From Antedon mediterranea (lineage: Eukaryota > Echinodermata > Crinoidea > Comatulida > Antedonidae), in contig NC_092677.1 in the NCBI RefSeq assembly GCF_964355755.1, forward strand, positions 16,278,101 through 16,342,100: a stretch of DNA of 64,000 nt, read 5' to 3'. Below the pieces are notes generated by a model. The model did no database searches, was not told where the DNA came from, and saw only the letters and a list, made by a program, of their open reading frames with translations. This document shows positions 16,402 to 29,300 of the stretch, one piece after another. Each line of letters starts with the position of its first letter. Position 1 is the stretch's first letter. The position numbers and the translations under genes are program-made.

Positions 16402-17699
16402 TTTTGATTTCGCTTTTCGCTTTTTTTTGTATCTCCATTGAGATCCAGCCACTGATACGCACATCATTGTCATTTTTACAGATTTGCCTTTGGATTTATA
16501 AATATATATATGTATATGTCCAATTTAATGTGCCGTTTTCCTAATGGATTTTGATAATATTTTGCTGGTTAATAATAAATTTGCCTCAGGACAGTACAAT
16601 CATATTTGTTGTGTTTTAATTACAAGAATATTTACTATAAATGATCGAGTAGTCGCCGTATTCTATTCATTTTGATTAACCGTGGCGGGTTGAATAATAA
16701 TAATAATTTAGTTTAGCTTTTAGTATGTTTCATGAGGAGTTGAAAATACCTGATGCAATATTAAATTATCCCCTTTCTGACATTTGTCAGCCCTATATTA
16801 TAACAATACGTATATGTTGGAAAAAACTGTTCTACAGTATGTTACGGTTAACCCACCCCTTCCTAACCATTGATCCTAAATCCTAAATGCGGTTATCTTT
16901 CCTAATTTGTTTATATGCCAGCATCGGAGATGGAAGAGGACAAGAAGTAACGATATTGTGGACTTTGATCGAAGGACAGAAATATACTATGCTATTATGG
17001 GAGCAGTTAGGCAATTCTTTTATTATATTTCGGAAAGACAGAAAGAAAAAATGAATATAAAATAAGAAGAAAAAAGAAAAGAAAAAAACAGATAACAAGA
17101 GAAAAGAGAAAAAGAACAAAACAGAAAAAAAAAAACAAAACAAAAACAGAAAAAGATGAAAGATAACAAGATATTTTAATAAAAAGAACAAGATAAAAAA
17201 AAAGATTAATTAAATATTTAAATTTAAAAGGCGGGAAATGAACTCACAGTGGCCGTGCTACTACGGTATTCGAGATTGTGTATTTCCCCACATCATCAAA
17301 ACATTAATGTGCTTAGAATAACTGGAACAAGTTTGTGTAGTCAAAAACTAGAATACAGAATACAACTTATTAATATCTCAACATAATCGTGTTACGATTA
17401 CCCATTTCCATATACAAAATTAAAATCGACAACATACTCCTAAACGTTCAATGAATATAGATTAAATGATTAACTATTGATTTATTTTACGATTTCCTAA
17501 TAATAAATAGGATTCAGTGTCTACCATTTGTTAGTTTTAGTTACATATGACCTACAATGGCAATGAGTAAATATTGTAGAAGCCTCTTTTTGGGACACCC
17601 AAATTCCTGAAAACTGTCAGGATTGAACACACGCCCATCATAGGATCGGTTGCTAGTTCATGTTTCCGCAATGTATTGGTTTAATTCTTCATTTTTTTA
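16400..17699. other. Intergenic, no gene seen
   Basis: Contains a purine-rich A/G tract at about 17030-17200 (GAAAGAAAAAA type) whose complement gives a spurious poly-Phe/Leu frame. No gene or recognised element. Confidence 0.5.
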
Positions 17700-17822
17700 G
17701 CACATATGGCGTTTCATACGTATATTACTTGAGCTCAGTATTTAGACAAAAATCGAAAGGCCGACTGGGTGAATAAAATAAAACGACAATAACTACAGAC
17801 TACATGGGCAAGTAGTATTCAA
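17700..17822 (+). repeat. Dispersed repeat R8, copy 2
   Basis: Shares the first 42 bp almost exactly with 15893-15934, then GGCCGACTGGGTGAATAAAA and a terminal GGGCAAGTAG. Confidence 0.6.
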
Positions 17823-18683
17823 TCAATCAAGAATTTTAATTTAAAGCGGTCGCATAAAAAATAATGCAAAGCAACTTACCTTTTAAGTATCTATCAATGG
17901 AGGTATAAAAATCCATTATAACATCCAGCCCAAGTCTAAAAATAAACTCAAGATGCCTTTTTTTTTAGTCACACTTCACAGCAACCATATGATGTGGCTT
18001 AGAGGCCTACATTGATTTCCATAGTAGATCAACCACTGTAAATTCTTATCCTTGCTTTTTACAGAATACCTCAGACTATGGGGTAACATGTTCACGACAT
18101 GGACGAACGCTTCATATTTGACAATAATTTTGTATCTAATCATGGCGGTAACAAATAAATCGTTATTTAGTTTTAGCAATGAATGCAAAATATCATTGTG
18201 TAAACGGAATGAATTAATACCGAACTAGAACGACACTCCGAGAGTGCATACCTCCGCCTATACACAAGATTTCACCGGAAAAAAAATGTTTTTGAGTTGT
18301 TGTGTCTTAATGCTGTGTGTGATTTAGGCTAATTTTACTACAAGCATGTGTATGCGAGTTTAGTGTAAAGGTATGTAACCAGCCTTTCAACTAACAATAG
18401 TTTCAGTTGACTAACAATAGAACAGCAACGCCAAAACAAACTGGTGAATTTGAAAAGAAATAGGTACTCGTATCAAAAAAAACCTCTCAATTAAATCAAA
18501 TTATGTTTTAAAGTTACAAATCACAAATTATAACTCTTGCCTCTTGTACAAAAATGAAGTTTACGAGAAAATGCAATTTTAGTTTACTTGTTACTTCAAG
18601 ACTGCCTTGTCGGCTTTTGAAAATTCTGTCTTATCTTTTAACACTAGGAGGTCTGAAAGTTATACTAAAAAAGTGTTCCAGAA

Positions 18684-18935
18684 TTGGGACCGTGGTCCGG
18701 ATTGCCTTCAAAACTTAATGGGGTGGTCTTTGGCTACATATCTATCTGTATTTTCATTTTGATAATATCTTGCTTACTTTTAGTAATCCTGCTAATAACA
18801 AACAGAAAGACAAACACACGCGATCGAATACATACCTCTTTGGCGGAGGTAAATAACACCGAAAATGTCTGGCTACCGCAAGTGAAAAATAACACGCATG
18901 CTCAAAAGAAGGTGTTGGCTGTGTATAAAATTTAA
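18684..18935 (+). CDS. Unassigned open frame with one predicted membrane segment
   Basis: An 83-codon frame with no ATG at its first codon (TTG), preceded in frame by a stop at about 18666. Residues 16-40 (FGYISICIFILIISCLLLVI) form a strongly hydrophobic stretch followed by a basic NRKTNTRD, like a single-pass membrane anchor. No splice-flanked partner exon was found. GCGGAGGT motifs near 18245 and 18841 occur in opposite orientation, so the frame may lie within a mobile element. I do not recognise a family. A chance frame is quite possible. Confidence 0.15.
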   Translation: MGPWSGLPSKLNGVVFGYISICIFILIISCLLLVILLITNRKTNTRDRIHTSLAEVNNTENVWLPQVKNNTHAQKKVLAVYKI

Positions 18936-19318
18936 TGTAAAGTAATATCAAAATTAAGAAACCAATCTATTTGAAAGTACGATATCTTTTATCAAATGCT
19001 ATATGCTTTACATACAACGCATGTCAAATTTATATTAAATACTTTAGCTAACGTTAAAGTGATTTTAACTAAACCAAACTCTCTTTGAATGACTGTCAAA
19101 AATAAGTTAGTCCTATGAGAGCTAATCAAATTTGTAAAATATTACTGTTTATATTCAATTGCAGGAAATTGTTTACTTTATAGATATTATTATATCACTA
19201 TCATACATAGTCATATAATTGTTTGAAGAAAATATGTTTGAAAAAAATAAGAAATAGAGAAAATGAAAATGTTTATTAAGAAACAATCACCAGTATTCTA
19301 GCATATGGTAAAATACAA

Positions 19319-19795
19319 CAAGGCAATCTAACAACAGGACGCGATATTTCTTTTCGTACATAAGTTGGGGACCCCTCATGAAACGTCACAAAATAAATAT
19401 GAATATTCATTAGTCATATTCATAAGAATGTATCTAACAACAATCCACTAATGCAAACGCTTTCTGTCGAGCCGTCTGTGTAGTCGAATGAATTAGACTA
19501 TGGACTTTACATGTATGGGGTTTGAATCCCAGGAGCAACTTCTTTTTACTTTATATTATAGTGAGAGAGATTATTTAGAGGGTTAGGTTTAGTTATATTT
19601 TGGAAGTAATTCGGCTATCTTTCACATAAGGGGTCCCGAACTTATGTACGAAAAAAAATCGCCGGACACTAAACTCGCTATTCCAAGATAGGAACTCGTA
19701 ACATTCCTTTGACAATACTGTACATAAATTGATCTTGTCGCAGCCACAGATAAATCATTTGGTCCCCGGAGCTTGCATCCTGTTGTTAGATTTTC
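19319..19795. mobile_element. Family-3 MITE copy carrying a nested element
   Basis: The ends match CAAGGCAATCTAACAACAGG and its inverse, as in 23577-23795 and 59473-59702. The central TCGCAGCCACAGATAAA motif is present. The left arm is interrupted after CAGGAC by a different inverted-repeat element at 19341-19662. Host homology resumes at GGACACTAAACTCGC. Confidence 0.75.
19341..19662. mobile_element. Nested inverted-repeat element with internal tRNA-like promoter boxes
   Basis: The arms of about 40 bp start GCGAT, then TTTCGTACATAAGTT and GGGACCCC, and occur in inverse at 19622-19662. Between them, at about 19475-19536, a tRNA-like segment has a possible A-box (GTGTAGTCGAATG) and a B-box-like GGGTTTGAATCCC. 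Short GGAC repeats flank the element. Confidence 0.65.
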
Positions 19796-21033
19796 TAGGA
19801 TAGGCCTACAGTAACTTAAAACATAAAAAAAAAACTAAAAATGTAAAGCTGTGTAAATAATGGAACGGACCTATTCGTAGATGGGCTGGCGGCACCCACG
19901 AACGAGTTAAGTTTTGTTTATGATATTAATTAATACACATTAATTACTTCCGTTAACAAATGTTGTTAATAGAGTAAATAAATCCCCTGTGGTGAATAAC
20001 TTATGGTAAGATTATAATACAACTTAGTCTTAGTTATATTAAAATTAACCTAAATATTAAAACAATCGACTATTAATATTACTATACATAATATTGCTTA
20101 GCCAAACTTGTTAAACATGTTAAAAAACGATAGCACCTCAATAACCTTAAAATGCAACAAGCAATTAATTCACCACGTAATTAGCATAATCTCCTGCTAA
20201 AACGATGAAACACTTTGTTATGGCATATCCATACCATACCATATATAAAAAATGCTATATTTATTTGTTTTGTAATACCCCACTGAATAGAGACTGAACT
20301 ACACAGAGAATGTAGCCCGGTGTTTATGTACGTACAGTAGACCCGAGTATCACAAGTACGATACGTAGGGCCTATACAGTGAACCGAACACTAAATACAA
20401 TCACGAGATACGCACGTACTGTAGGGCTACGTAGCGATAAGTAATAATCGTGCATATGTGAGATACCATAGGTACGAGATATGTAGCGATGTCGTACGAA
20501 GCTAACAAAAAGAATCTATCGTACACAACTTCAATGTGTTTGCATACTACACTAGATCCGTTGCCCATTTATATTATAATAAAATTCAATCCATTAAAAC
20601 CCTGTCAGGCGAGCATAAGGAAAATTGATTGATAAATCAATCTACAGCTCAGTAAAGCAATAAATACAATGAATAAAAGTGAATATTGCTTCCACAAATA
20701 CAAAATGAATGTTTGCAAAGATTTAGAAAAGATACATGACTCGAATACATAATGGTAGCAATGACGTACTCTGTAAGCCTACGTGCCGAACATTGTAGAC
20801 GTATAGGTTTGCGGATCATTTGTTTCTAAAAGAAAGTTTTAAGGGAATGAGACATTTTGTAAATCGTACGGTACACTATTTCTTTTTAAAAACATATCAT
20901 GTAGCCTACCGCAAACCACCTAAATTTACTTATATTTATTCGCCATGCAAACCTTTGAATAGTTGAAGTAGGCAACGTTGTTCATTTTCTCTGTGTCTCA
21001 TGTAATGACGAATGTTAGATATTTCTCTTAGCA
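19796..21033. other. Intergenic, no gene seen
   Basis: AT-rich. I see no coding exon, tandem array or recognised element. Confidence 0.5.
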
Positions 21034-21162
21034 CCCGATTCTCAGTACTGTATCTCCACATACTATCTATTTTCATAGGAATATTTGGTAATACAGTATC
21101 TCGTTGTATTACGTTGTTTTATTATCAAATATTATGATACTTCGGAAATAGATACAGTGCAG
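21034..21162. mobile_element. Family-7 foldback element, copy 1
   Basis: The ends read CGATTCTCAGTACTGTATCT and, in inverse, GAAATAGATACAGTGC. The interior has CATAGGAATATTTGGTAATA facing CAAATATTATGATAC. A longer copy is at 57152-57364 and an interior-like fragment near 60110-60235. Confidence 0.6.
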
Positions 21163-21263
21163 AATATTTCACTTAAGTGAGTAAGAATTTCGCTTTAGTC
21201 CTACAGTATTACATGTTTTAAATATGTCATACGCATCACGTCCAACAGCAAGATAACTCACCA

Positions 21264-21395
21264 GTTAGAGGATGGTTTGGAAGAGAAATTGTGACTTACA
21301 ACTCTGACACGTCAGATCAGGATAGAACCCTGAACCTTAGGATTTAAAGGCAAGCACAGCAGGTTAACCACAAGGCTACATCTCCGCCATAGCCA
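21264..21395 (-). mobile_element. tRNA-derived SINE, minus orientation
   Basis: On the minus strand, GCGGAGATGTAGCCTTGTGG gives an A-box and GTTCAGGGTTCTATCC a B-box at tRNA-like spacing. Both ends are diffuse. Confidence 0.5.
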
Positions 21396-21570
21396 ACTTG
21401 TGTGATTTTAAGATTTTTATCAAATCAGAGTAATTTAATTACCTAATATTCTGTTCCATATCAATAATAATAAAAAGGACGTTATAGTAATCGATTACCT
21501 CTAAAAACATGGAAGAGAAGATGGAATGCCGAATCAGAGTTTATATTCTATTCAAATGTAAATTAAATTA

Positions 21571-22125
21571 TTAAAGATGTATTGTCCCTTGAAACACAAA
21601 AAAATGAAGGTCAAAATATTCTAAATTTAAAGTGGCCATATCAAAGTAATATTAAAGTTATTCACTTTAAGTCGAAAATTCGAGCCAAAAACAACAAGTT
21701 TACGTAATTAACAGGTAAATTAGTTTAATTACATTTCATCTGGAAAATCGTCACGAGCAAAAGTAAACAAAGATTTCAAACCATGAGTACGCATTATGCA
21801 TATGCTAAATTAGGATTGTTTACAACTCGTCACGGTTAAGAAGGTATTTTCACACAGATCATGAGGAAGTTTTATGATTATGCATACAGAGTAGCCAAAC
21901 AAGTGCGTTTCATTATGGGATATGTTTTGATTGAAAACTTTGACTGGAAGTCAAAGTTATTTTTTTAACAAAAAAACGTCTGTATTTCAGTTAAATTTTT
22001 TTTTTTCTAAAAAGTTTTGGTGATAGTTAATAACTATTATGATACTTCAAAATGACCCACCTTTTTTCGAAATCTTTTATTTTTTTTTTTTTTTGGAATT
22101 AGTCAAAGGGACAATACTTCTTTAA
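21571..22125. mobile_element. Family-2 MITE, long copy
   Basis: About 555 bp between TTAAAGATGTATTGTCCCT and its inverse near AGGGACAATACTTCTTTAA. It is longer than the copy at 7072-7396, with extra interior sequence and no open frame. Confidence 0.7.
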
Positions 22126-23245
22126 GATGTCATACTCTATCGGACCTACAATACAATCACATCATATCAATATACCACCAATACAACAAACAACCAGTTA
22201 AACAAACATTGCGTATTAGAAAAGTACACCATCTTAATCAAACTTGGTACCTAAATCACCACATCTATTTATTTTTAAACTGTAGACAAAAATGTAAAAG
22301 AAATTCAGAACATAAGGACACACATTATACAAGTAAAAAAATAAGAAGCCGCCTTCTCCATGTTCTAAAGCTACGTTCACACCGAGACCTGATTCCGATG
22401 ACGAGGCCAGATAAAACATCGTGAAAATGTTATAAGAATAAAATCCGTTTACACTATACCTACACATTCCTGATTCCGTACAAAACATTTGTGATCGGAA
22501 AAACGTAACACAATCCAGAGTATTTTTCTCCGGCTCTACTGGAGTGAATCCGGACTGAGCCTAAACGTATATTTAAGCACTTCCAACGTACACGGTGGCG
22601 GAGAACACGAAATAAAAAATGGTTAAAGATGATCCAGCACCAGATCCAAACAGAATGCCATTTAATATTAAAAGTGTTTTCAAAAGCTAAACTGTCTAGC
22701 ACCACAAAATACCAAGGTGATTGTTATAAATAATCGTGCTAACTACAAATTACGCTTTCATAAAACTTCACTATATTAATTTCTTAACCAAAAACCCTGT
22801 TAATATATTAAAATATACAATATACAAGATAGGCCCCATATGGCCAAGTATTTACGATTATGGGATTTATAAGGCTACAATGACGTTTTCATTACAAAAT
22901 TAGGTTTGGTTTTCTAACTTACTGTAGGTAGTATATTAATTCACCAATACGGAATGGCACAATTCTAAATGTAATATTTTTGAAGGCGTCTATCTTCCCC
23001 TTTGAAATCCAACATGTTCTTTTATTGAATAAAACATTAACCATTCAACTATGAACCTCACAAAACGCAAGGAGCTTTAACACCAAGAAACCAAATCGGC
23101 TTGTCATCATTCCTTTAACCAATACACTCTGTAAATACGCACATAAGCCTGCTGTCGTTATATTAACACGTGCGTTTAGACAGCATCTTCTCATCAACGG
23201 TCAATGTAAACAGTCAAAATCTTGACCATCAACCATCTTCATGAC
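22126..23245. other. 3' flank of the SLC7 gene, no other gene seen
   Basis: AT-rich. It includes sequence downstream of the SLC7 stop codon. Open frames in this interval lack splice context and recognisable motifs. Confidence 0.45.
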
Positions 23246-23251
23246 TTTATT
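23246..23251 (-). terminator. Polyadenylation signal for the SLC7 gene
   Basis: AATAAA on the minus strand, about 41 bp after the stop codon at 23292. Confidence 0.5.
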
Positions 23252-23291
23252 TCCATTTTCAACTGGAATGCAACATTATAAACATTCTCCC

Positions 23292-23356
23292 TCAATACGT
23301 CCGCCTTTCCTGCACAACTACGAACATTATCTTTTGAAAGAAATGTGTAAAAATAC
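23292..23356 (-). CDS. SLC7A11-like: SLC7 last coding exon with stop
   Basis: A strong acceptor, TTTTCTTTTCCAG, leads into GTATTTTTACAC. The two leading bases complete an Arg codon with the phase-1 end of 24637. The 20-residue tail [17 protein letters not shown] ends in TGA. It aligns with the short amphipathic C-terminus (LQxxLEVVPEE type) of this family. This is the least conserved exon of the model. Confidence 0.7.
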
Positions 23357-26300
23357 CTGGAAAAGAAAAACATAATATGTTTCCGATGATTACAAATTTC
23401 TGACAAATTAATTTAACCATCATAGGAAATTTGTAATAATAATAATTACAATACGTAGAGAAAATACGAATGGACACTATGAAGATCAATGCGAAAAGTA
23501 TTGTGCTAAAAATCAGTCTCAGAAAATGTTATTTTCTTGGTTTTTATGGATTCGACAAAGCTACAGTTCCCCATAACAAGGCAATCTAACAACAGGACAC
23601 TGAGCTCGCCTTGCCAAGATAAGAACTCGTAACAGTCCTTTGAACTTATGTCTGGCTGCGACAACCAACAGTACAATACTATGTACATGTTCTCCGCGGC
23701 GCGCGGTGTCTGTTAAGAGGCGTGGAACTGGTCGTGTCGCAGCCACAGATAAACACTTTTGTCTTCGAAGCTCAGCATCCTGCTGTTAGATTGTCTGCCC
23801 ATAAACGAATGAGATGGAAGAATATCTTTCTAAGATAATTTATCTTTACTCTTTTCCCAAAATGATCACCTAAATGGGTTTTACATAAGTAATTAACTTT
23901 TATAAAAACTACAAAATAACCCATTCAAAGTCTGATTTAATTAATCTTAATTTTTCATGTTTTTTGGGGGTCAATACATCTTTAAAGAAAATAGCATTCA
24001 TTATAAAAAAATAAAATTCAATCATTGCAGATAAAGTAACTGAGAAACGGGAAAACGGATTAGGAACAGTGGAATATACATTAATGTTCTGATAAATGGA
24101 TAAATATTGGAAATAATGCAATAATTTTAACATACATTATCTGAGATTACATATTACTATAAAACATGCCATTGACCAATGTAAAGAAAAATGAGGCTGT
24201 AATGTTGTGCATAAAGATTTATAAGAAAACGTTTTTGTAGATCGATGGAATGTAATTGTATCCATGTTTCAAAATCCACACTATTGTTTGTCTTGAAAAA
24301 CAGAATTTAGCATAGTATCTTGGCAAGTAGGCCATTGTTGTTTTCTCTTCAAAAGGGACGAATAATTTAAGTGTTTTCATATAGTTATCCACTGCTGTGT
24401 CGAATAGGAGACTCCTTTTAAACTAATCAACCAATACTACTGTAAGTATATAAATAATAATAATAATAAACAGTATTTATATAGCGCCTAATGGATCACT
24501 GACCCCTCTATTATTATATAATAATGTAGTTATTTTTTAAAAACTACATTAGATAAGTAAAAAAACTCGGCCTTTCAAGAATACGGAACTTTAAACAGGA
24601 ATTGTGAAATAACGATTTTAGTGTCATTATACTTACGACGTAGTTTGTAATAGATCCTTGGTTTTCCTCGCCATTTTACTCCGACAAAATATACAGGTAT
24701 ACCCAGAAGCATGATGACCAAGCCAATACCACAGGCATATGGATTATCTACAAGAGCTACGATGACGACAAACAGGGAACACAGGATGAATATAAAAGGC
24801 AGAACCATCGGAACCTGTTATAAGAAACATTTATTATTGTTTTATTACTGTTGATAGAAATCATCGAGAAGGGGCGGGGGGGGGATGGAGAAGAAGGTGT
24901 GGATCTAGAAATACTGATTGGTGGGGTGGGGAGGTAGTGTGGGCATAAGTAAAAAAAACGTGTCTAATAACACCATTATAAATCGATTGTAAGATCTTTA
25001 AAAAGTGGGTTTAGTGTGTTGGTGGAGTCTCTCTGGACCAGTTACTTAGAAGGGGTTTCATGATGGTCGAGCAGATCTACTAATACTATAATAGTCAAAG
25101 AATTGCTTTCGTTACCGCTACCCTCCTAGTGACGTAGCGATACGTGCAGTGCCATTTATTTTGCTATCCGAATTAGTTCACCGTCCGTCTTCACATAAAG
25201 TTTCGGAAATACTTTTATTATAAAACGCCAGGAAACATAAACCTTTATATTGTTTAAAACTCCTACAACAAAGGTGAATGTCCATCCTGTTATGTGAAAA
25301 CTGAATGGATAAAACATAACGGCCATACGAACTTGTGGATAATCTTAGGTTGACATAACGTTCATCCGGATTGAACATTTCAATGAATAATTCCCTGTTG
25401 ACGTTAAATACGTGTTTAAAAATGATGAGGATAATGTTATTGAACCATGGTGTTATTCCCGCTTGTCGTGTTATTGTAGGATATGGTAATTCATCGAATC
25501 ATTATTATAAAATCATCTTAATAATCGTTTAAACAATGATTACATCTTAATATAAAATAATGTCATTGACCAACGTAAAGCTTGATAATGTTGTTGTTTA
25601 CAAACTTGAACATTTGAACGCGGAAGGTCGATGCCTTGAATATAGTGCATCAAGTTTTACCATCAAACTATCAGAAGATAACGTTTTCTAAATACACAAC
25701 AGTGTTTGGCATTGGTTTTTATAATAATGGTAGAACCACTTGATTGATACCAAAAGATTTATTTAGATTTGTTTTCCTATTTTGGTATATATTTCCACTT
25801 TCTGATGCTAAGCTCAGATTTGTTTTATGTTGCTTTGCCTTGTGAGGACCCTCACTATATAATATATTGAATAATAATTTAAAAAAAACTATAAAGTGGA
25901 CATCTTCCCTTTAATAAATAATTGTTCCCTGAAAAGTAGTGTTATTAGTATTAACAATTACATCACATGCGGTTCTGCAGCTGTCACTAGGTAGACATTA
26001 ACTGACTATTGAAAGTCATCTAGATACGAGTCTTAGGTTATTGTTGCCTTTCGTTCGTTTCACGAGAAGCTCAAACAAAGTGTCCCTGGGTTTTCTCGTA
26101 TTGTTGAAACACCTATACTGTTCGTTCACAAAAAAAGTGTTCTTTTAAAGTAGTGTCTCCTGAATAGCGGTGTCCTAAAGAAGAAGCTCTAGCTTAGGTA
26201 ACATAGATGCACTTGATGTTATGGTGTATATAGCGTCAGAAGATACACGTTTCGTACGCCAGAAACCAGTTTGATTATTTTATGTAAAATAGATGCACAA

Positions 26301-29300
26301 GATTTAATTTTTTTTTTATTTAATTTTTTTATTTTTTTAATAATAAGCGATATTCGTTTTGCATAAAATCCGACTATGTTGCTCACGTGCTACTCAATTG
26401 TTCCATATAAAATGTGTTCAACATAAACAAAAACAATATTATTTAGTAATTGTGTAACTTTTAAAAACACAGTAGTGGTGTAAACAATAACATAATTAGT
26501 AACATAATTTAACGTGTTTATAAATCTCTGCAGAAACAATACGGTACGGTTAGGCCTTAACAGATAATAACCTATCTAACCTTATGAAATCACTTAATGG
26601 ATTATGAGTCATTTGAAAACAGGTACAAGGTAGTCTACCTCCTTAAACTGTCTATAACCCACCTTAAACGGCCGATGTAGATGAGGATACTTATAACGAT
26701 AGTACGGTATAATGGCAGTTGTAAGTGCAATAAACAACCATCTTGAAAAACTTAAATACGTTATTAGCGTTCCAACGTCACACATCAACATAACCAAGCA
26801 TATTGGCAACTGAAAAGAAAGAAACAGTAATTACAGGTACAGTTCACTGACAAGCGTTCAATGGCTTACGAATCATAATCATGATTATCAGATTTTCTCT
26901 CGACAAAACACCTTAACATCTGGGATTGCTTGAAATACGTCTAATACCCCTCTCTCATATTGTCTAGAGAGATTACACACTGAGGTGTGTGCCTACAACG
27001 GAGTTTTGCTAGGCAATGTGGACTAGTTACAATAATTGATACTTTTTACCTCTCTCTATCTCTCTCTCTCCTTGTATGTATGTATTTTACAATAAATAGT
27101 AATAAATAGTCGTAACCAATATCAAAGACACTTCCTCAACTGTAAGGTCACAAACTACATTTTTTCGTAAAAATAAATCCTGTATAAGTTGGGATATATT
27201 TTCGTCTTTAAACGGTTAACAAATGTGAACAAAATTAGTCAATTCTAATAATCAAGCGGCATACTATAATAATACATGCATCGCGCAAGGATTGCCCATT
27301 AAAGCGTGGTTCCCACAAGGACGTAACGCAACGCAAGTGAATTGACCAATCACAAGGGATGGCTTATTCGCTTGTGATTACTAACTGTCTATAACTTCGC
27401 TTGTCATTGGTCAACACGCTTATGTTGCGTTTACGTCCTTGCGTTACGTTCTAGTGGGAACCAAGCTTTAGTTTTGCTTTTGTGATGCATTTTGGTGCGA
27501 TATAGGCCTAGAGTCGATCGTAGAAGAACATATGAAGAAAAATTTGCCAGAATTTTCCTCACTAAAAAAGACAATTAGAGATACTATTTTCAATAGAACA
27601 TGAACCAAATCAGATGGATAGTTATCATTACTAATTGTTATGAAAAGTGGTAAAAAAGAATACCAAATGCTTGGTAAATTGTAAATAACAGTCCGATGAA
27701 TTCTACTACAAATAGTATAATTGTGTTGTAAACATAATACAAAATGCGATTATTATTCTAAGTGATGTTTTATTGAGGAGGCTTTTATTTAAATAAATAC
27801 CATCCTAATTGGTATAATTAATACGTTATTTAGTTTAAACATCTTTTGAAACTAACTTTCGCGGCAAAGTGGCCGTTTCGGTCTAAGAAGAAAGACGTTT
27901 TAGACGGCTTGCAACATGGGCAGAAGTATCTCATTGTCCAAACGGGATACAGATAGCCCACAGTTATTTCTGCCAGCTTACTCAATAACTCGGGTATCGA
28001 TTTCAAACAAAAGGTCTTATCATCAGTTCAATATTATCCATTGTTTTCTCTTTTTAAAATTTATGATTCTCCATAGAACGTACATTTAAAACATGAAATG
28101 GCCTGATTTCATTCATTTATTCATTCATTATTTTAGATGATAACCATTATTTGTTATTGTCACAAAACGTGAACAATTGTAGAGAAAGTGTCTTTTAGAT
28201 GCTACTGAACTTCAGAAATTGTTATGTTTGAATTTGAGAAAAATTAAAACATATTAGAAGAATATATGTTTGTTTGTGTTTTCCAATAGTAATACAAGAA
28301 ACTTTAAACACTTCATGTTAACATATCCAGCATCTTATAGGAGGATGTGTGTTGTATTATAGAAGTGTTGTGTTATGCATATACCACACCAGAACAAACT
28401 TCAAAAAGGTTAACATGATCTATGATGTTATCGAGTTCATGTGATCGTAAGATCATTTGCATCCGTTACATTATTGTTAAGGCTTTACTCTGAGTGCGTA
28501 CATTTTGTCGTAATATGGTTGTGCTGCGTCGACACACGCCTTCACATCGTCATCGAGTTCTGCTCGGTTAGGTTCGGGTTTTGGAGTGGAGAAACTGGTA
28601 CTTGAAAATGCAGTTTGGTAATAGTCACAAGCTTTATTTCCTTTCATGAGCATTGTAGATGACTTCCACCTCTGTACAACCTCATCAGTGGGTTCCCAGC
28701 TTAGTAGTTTATCGGTGTACTGTATTCCCATTCTTTCACAAAATTGTTTCAGAATTGATTTAGGATTTACAAGAAGATCGTCAGCATCTATAATTACTGG
28801 ATTTTTTTCAATACCAGATGAAACCAAATGTTCGTATAGTTCTAAGCTTTCTCCAAATCCATATTTTGCTGGCATCCATCCGCTTGTATCAAATAAATTT
28901 TTACCACTTTCCTTTGGAAATTTGCTCATCATATTTTTCCATGATGGAAACAGTTTGGTAGGATTACGTATTAGAAATGCATGGCAGTACCCTTTAGGCA
29001 GCATATCTATTTTTTCTGTAATTCCAAATGACATATCTCGAGCAAAAACCACCTTCTTATCTAGATATTCACCTTCTAAAACGTCTTCCTTAATGAACTT
29101 GTAAGTGGCAGTGTCCGACTTCCAACCTGCTTGGTAGTCCATCTCAACAGCGTTGGCAAGTTCATGAAACTTGTCACTGTCTTTGTTTATATCATCTACA
29201 GCAAATGGGTGTCTGTCTGGTCCACAGAAATATACACTAACATAAGGTTCATTTATAATCTGCACGCCATCTAGATAGCTCATACATTTGGTGAAGGCCG

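Noticed and set aside
16883-17191. Phe/Leu-rich 102-codon minus frame
   Set aside because: It is the complement of a purine-rich A/G tract, with no sequence complexity.
24575-24636. SLC7 C-terminus by read-through of the GTAAGT donor
   Set aside because: The donor is near-consensus and an in-phase exon with a strong acceptor lies at 23356. It is kept only as an alternative.
28646-29104. 152-codon plus-strand frame
   Set aside because: Antisense shadow of the sulfotransferase-fold gene with no motifs of its own.
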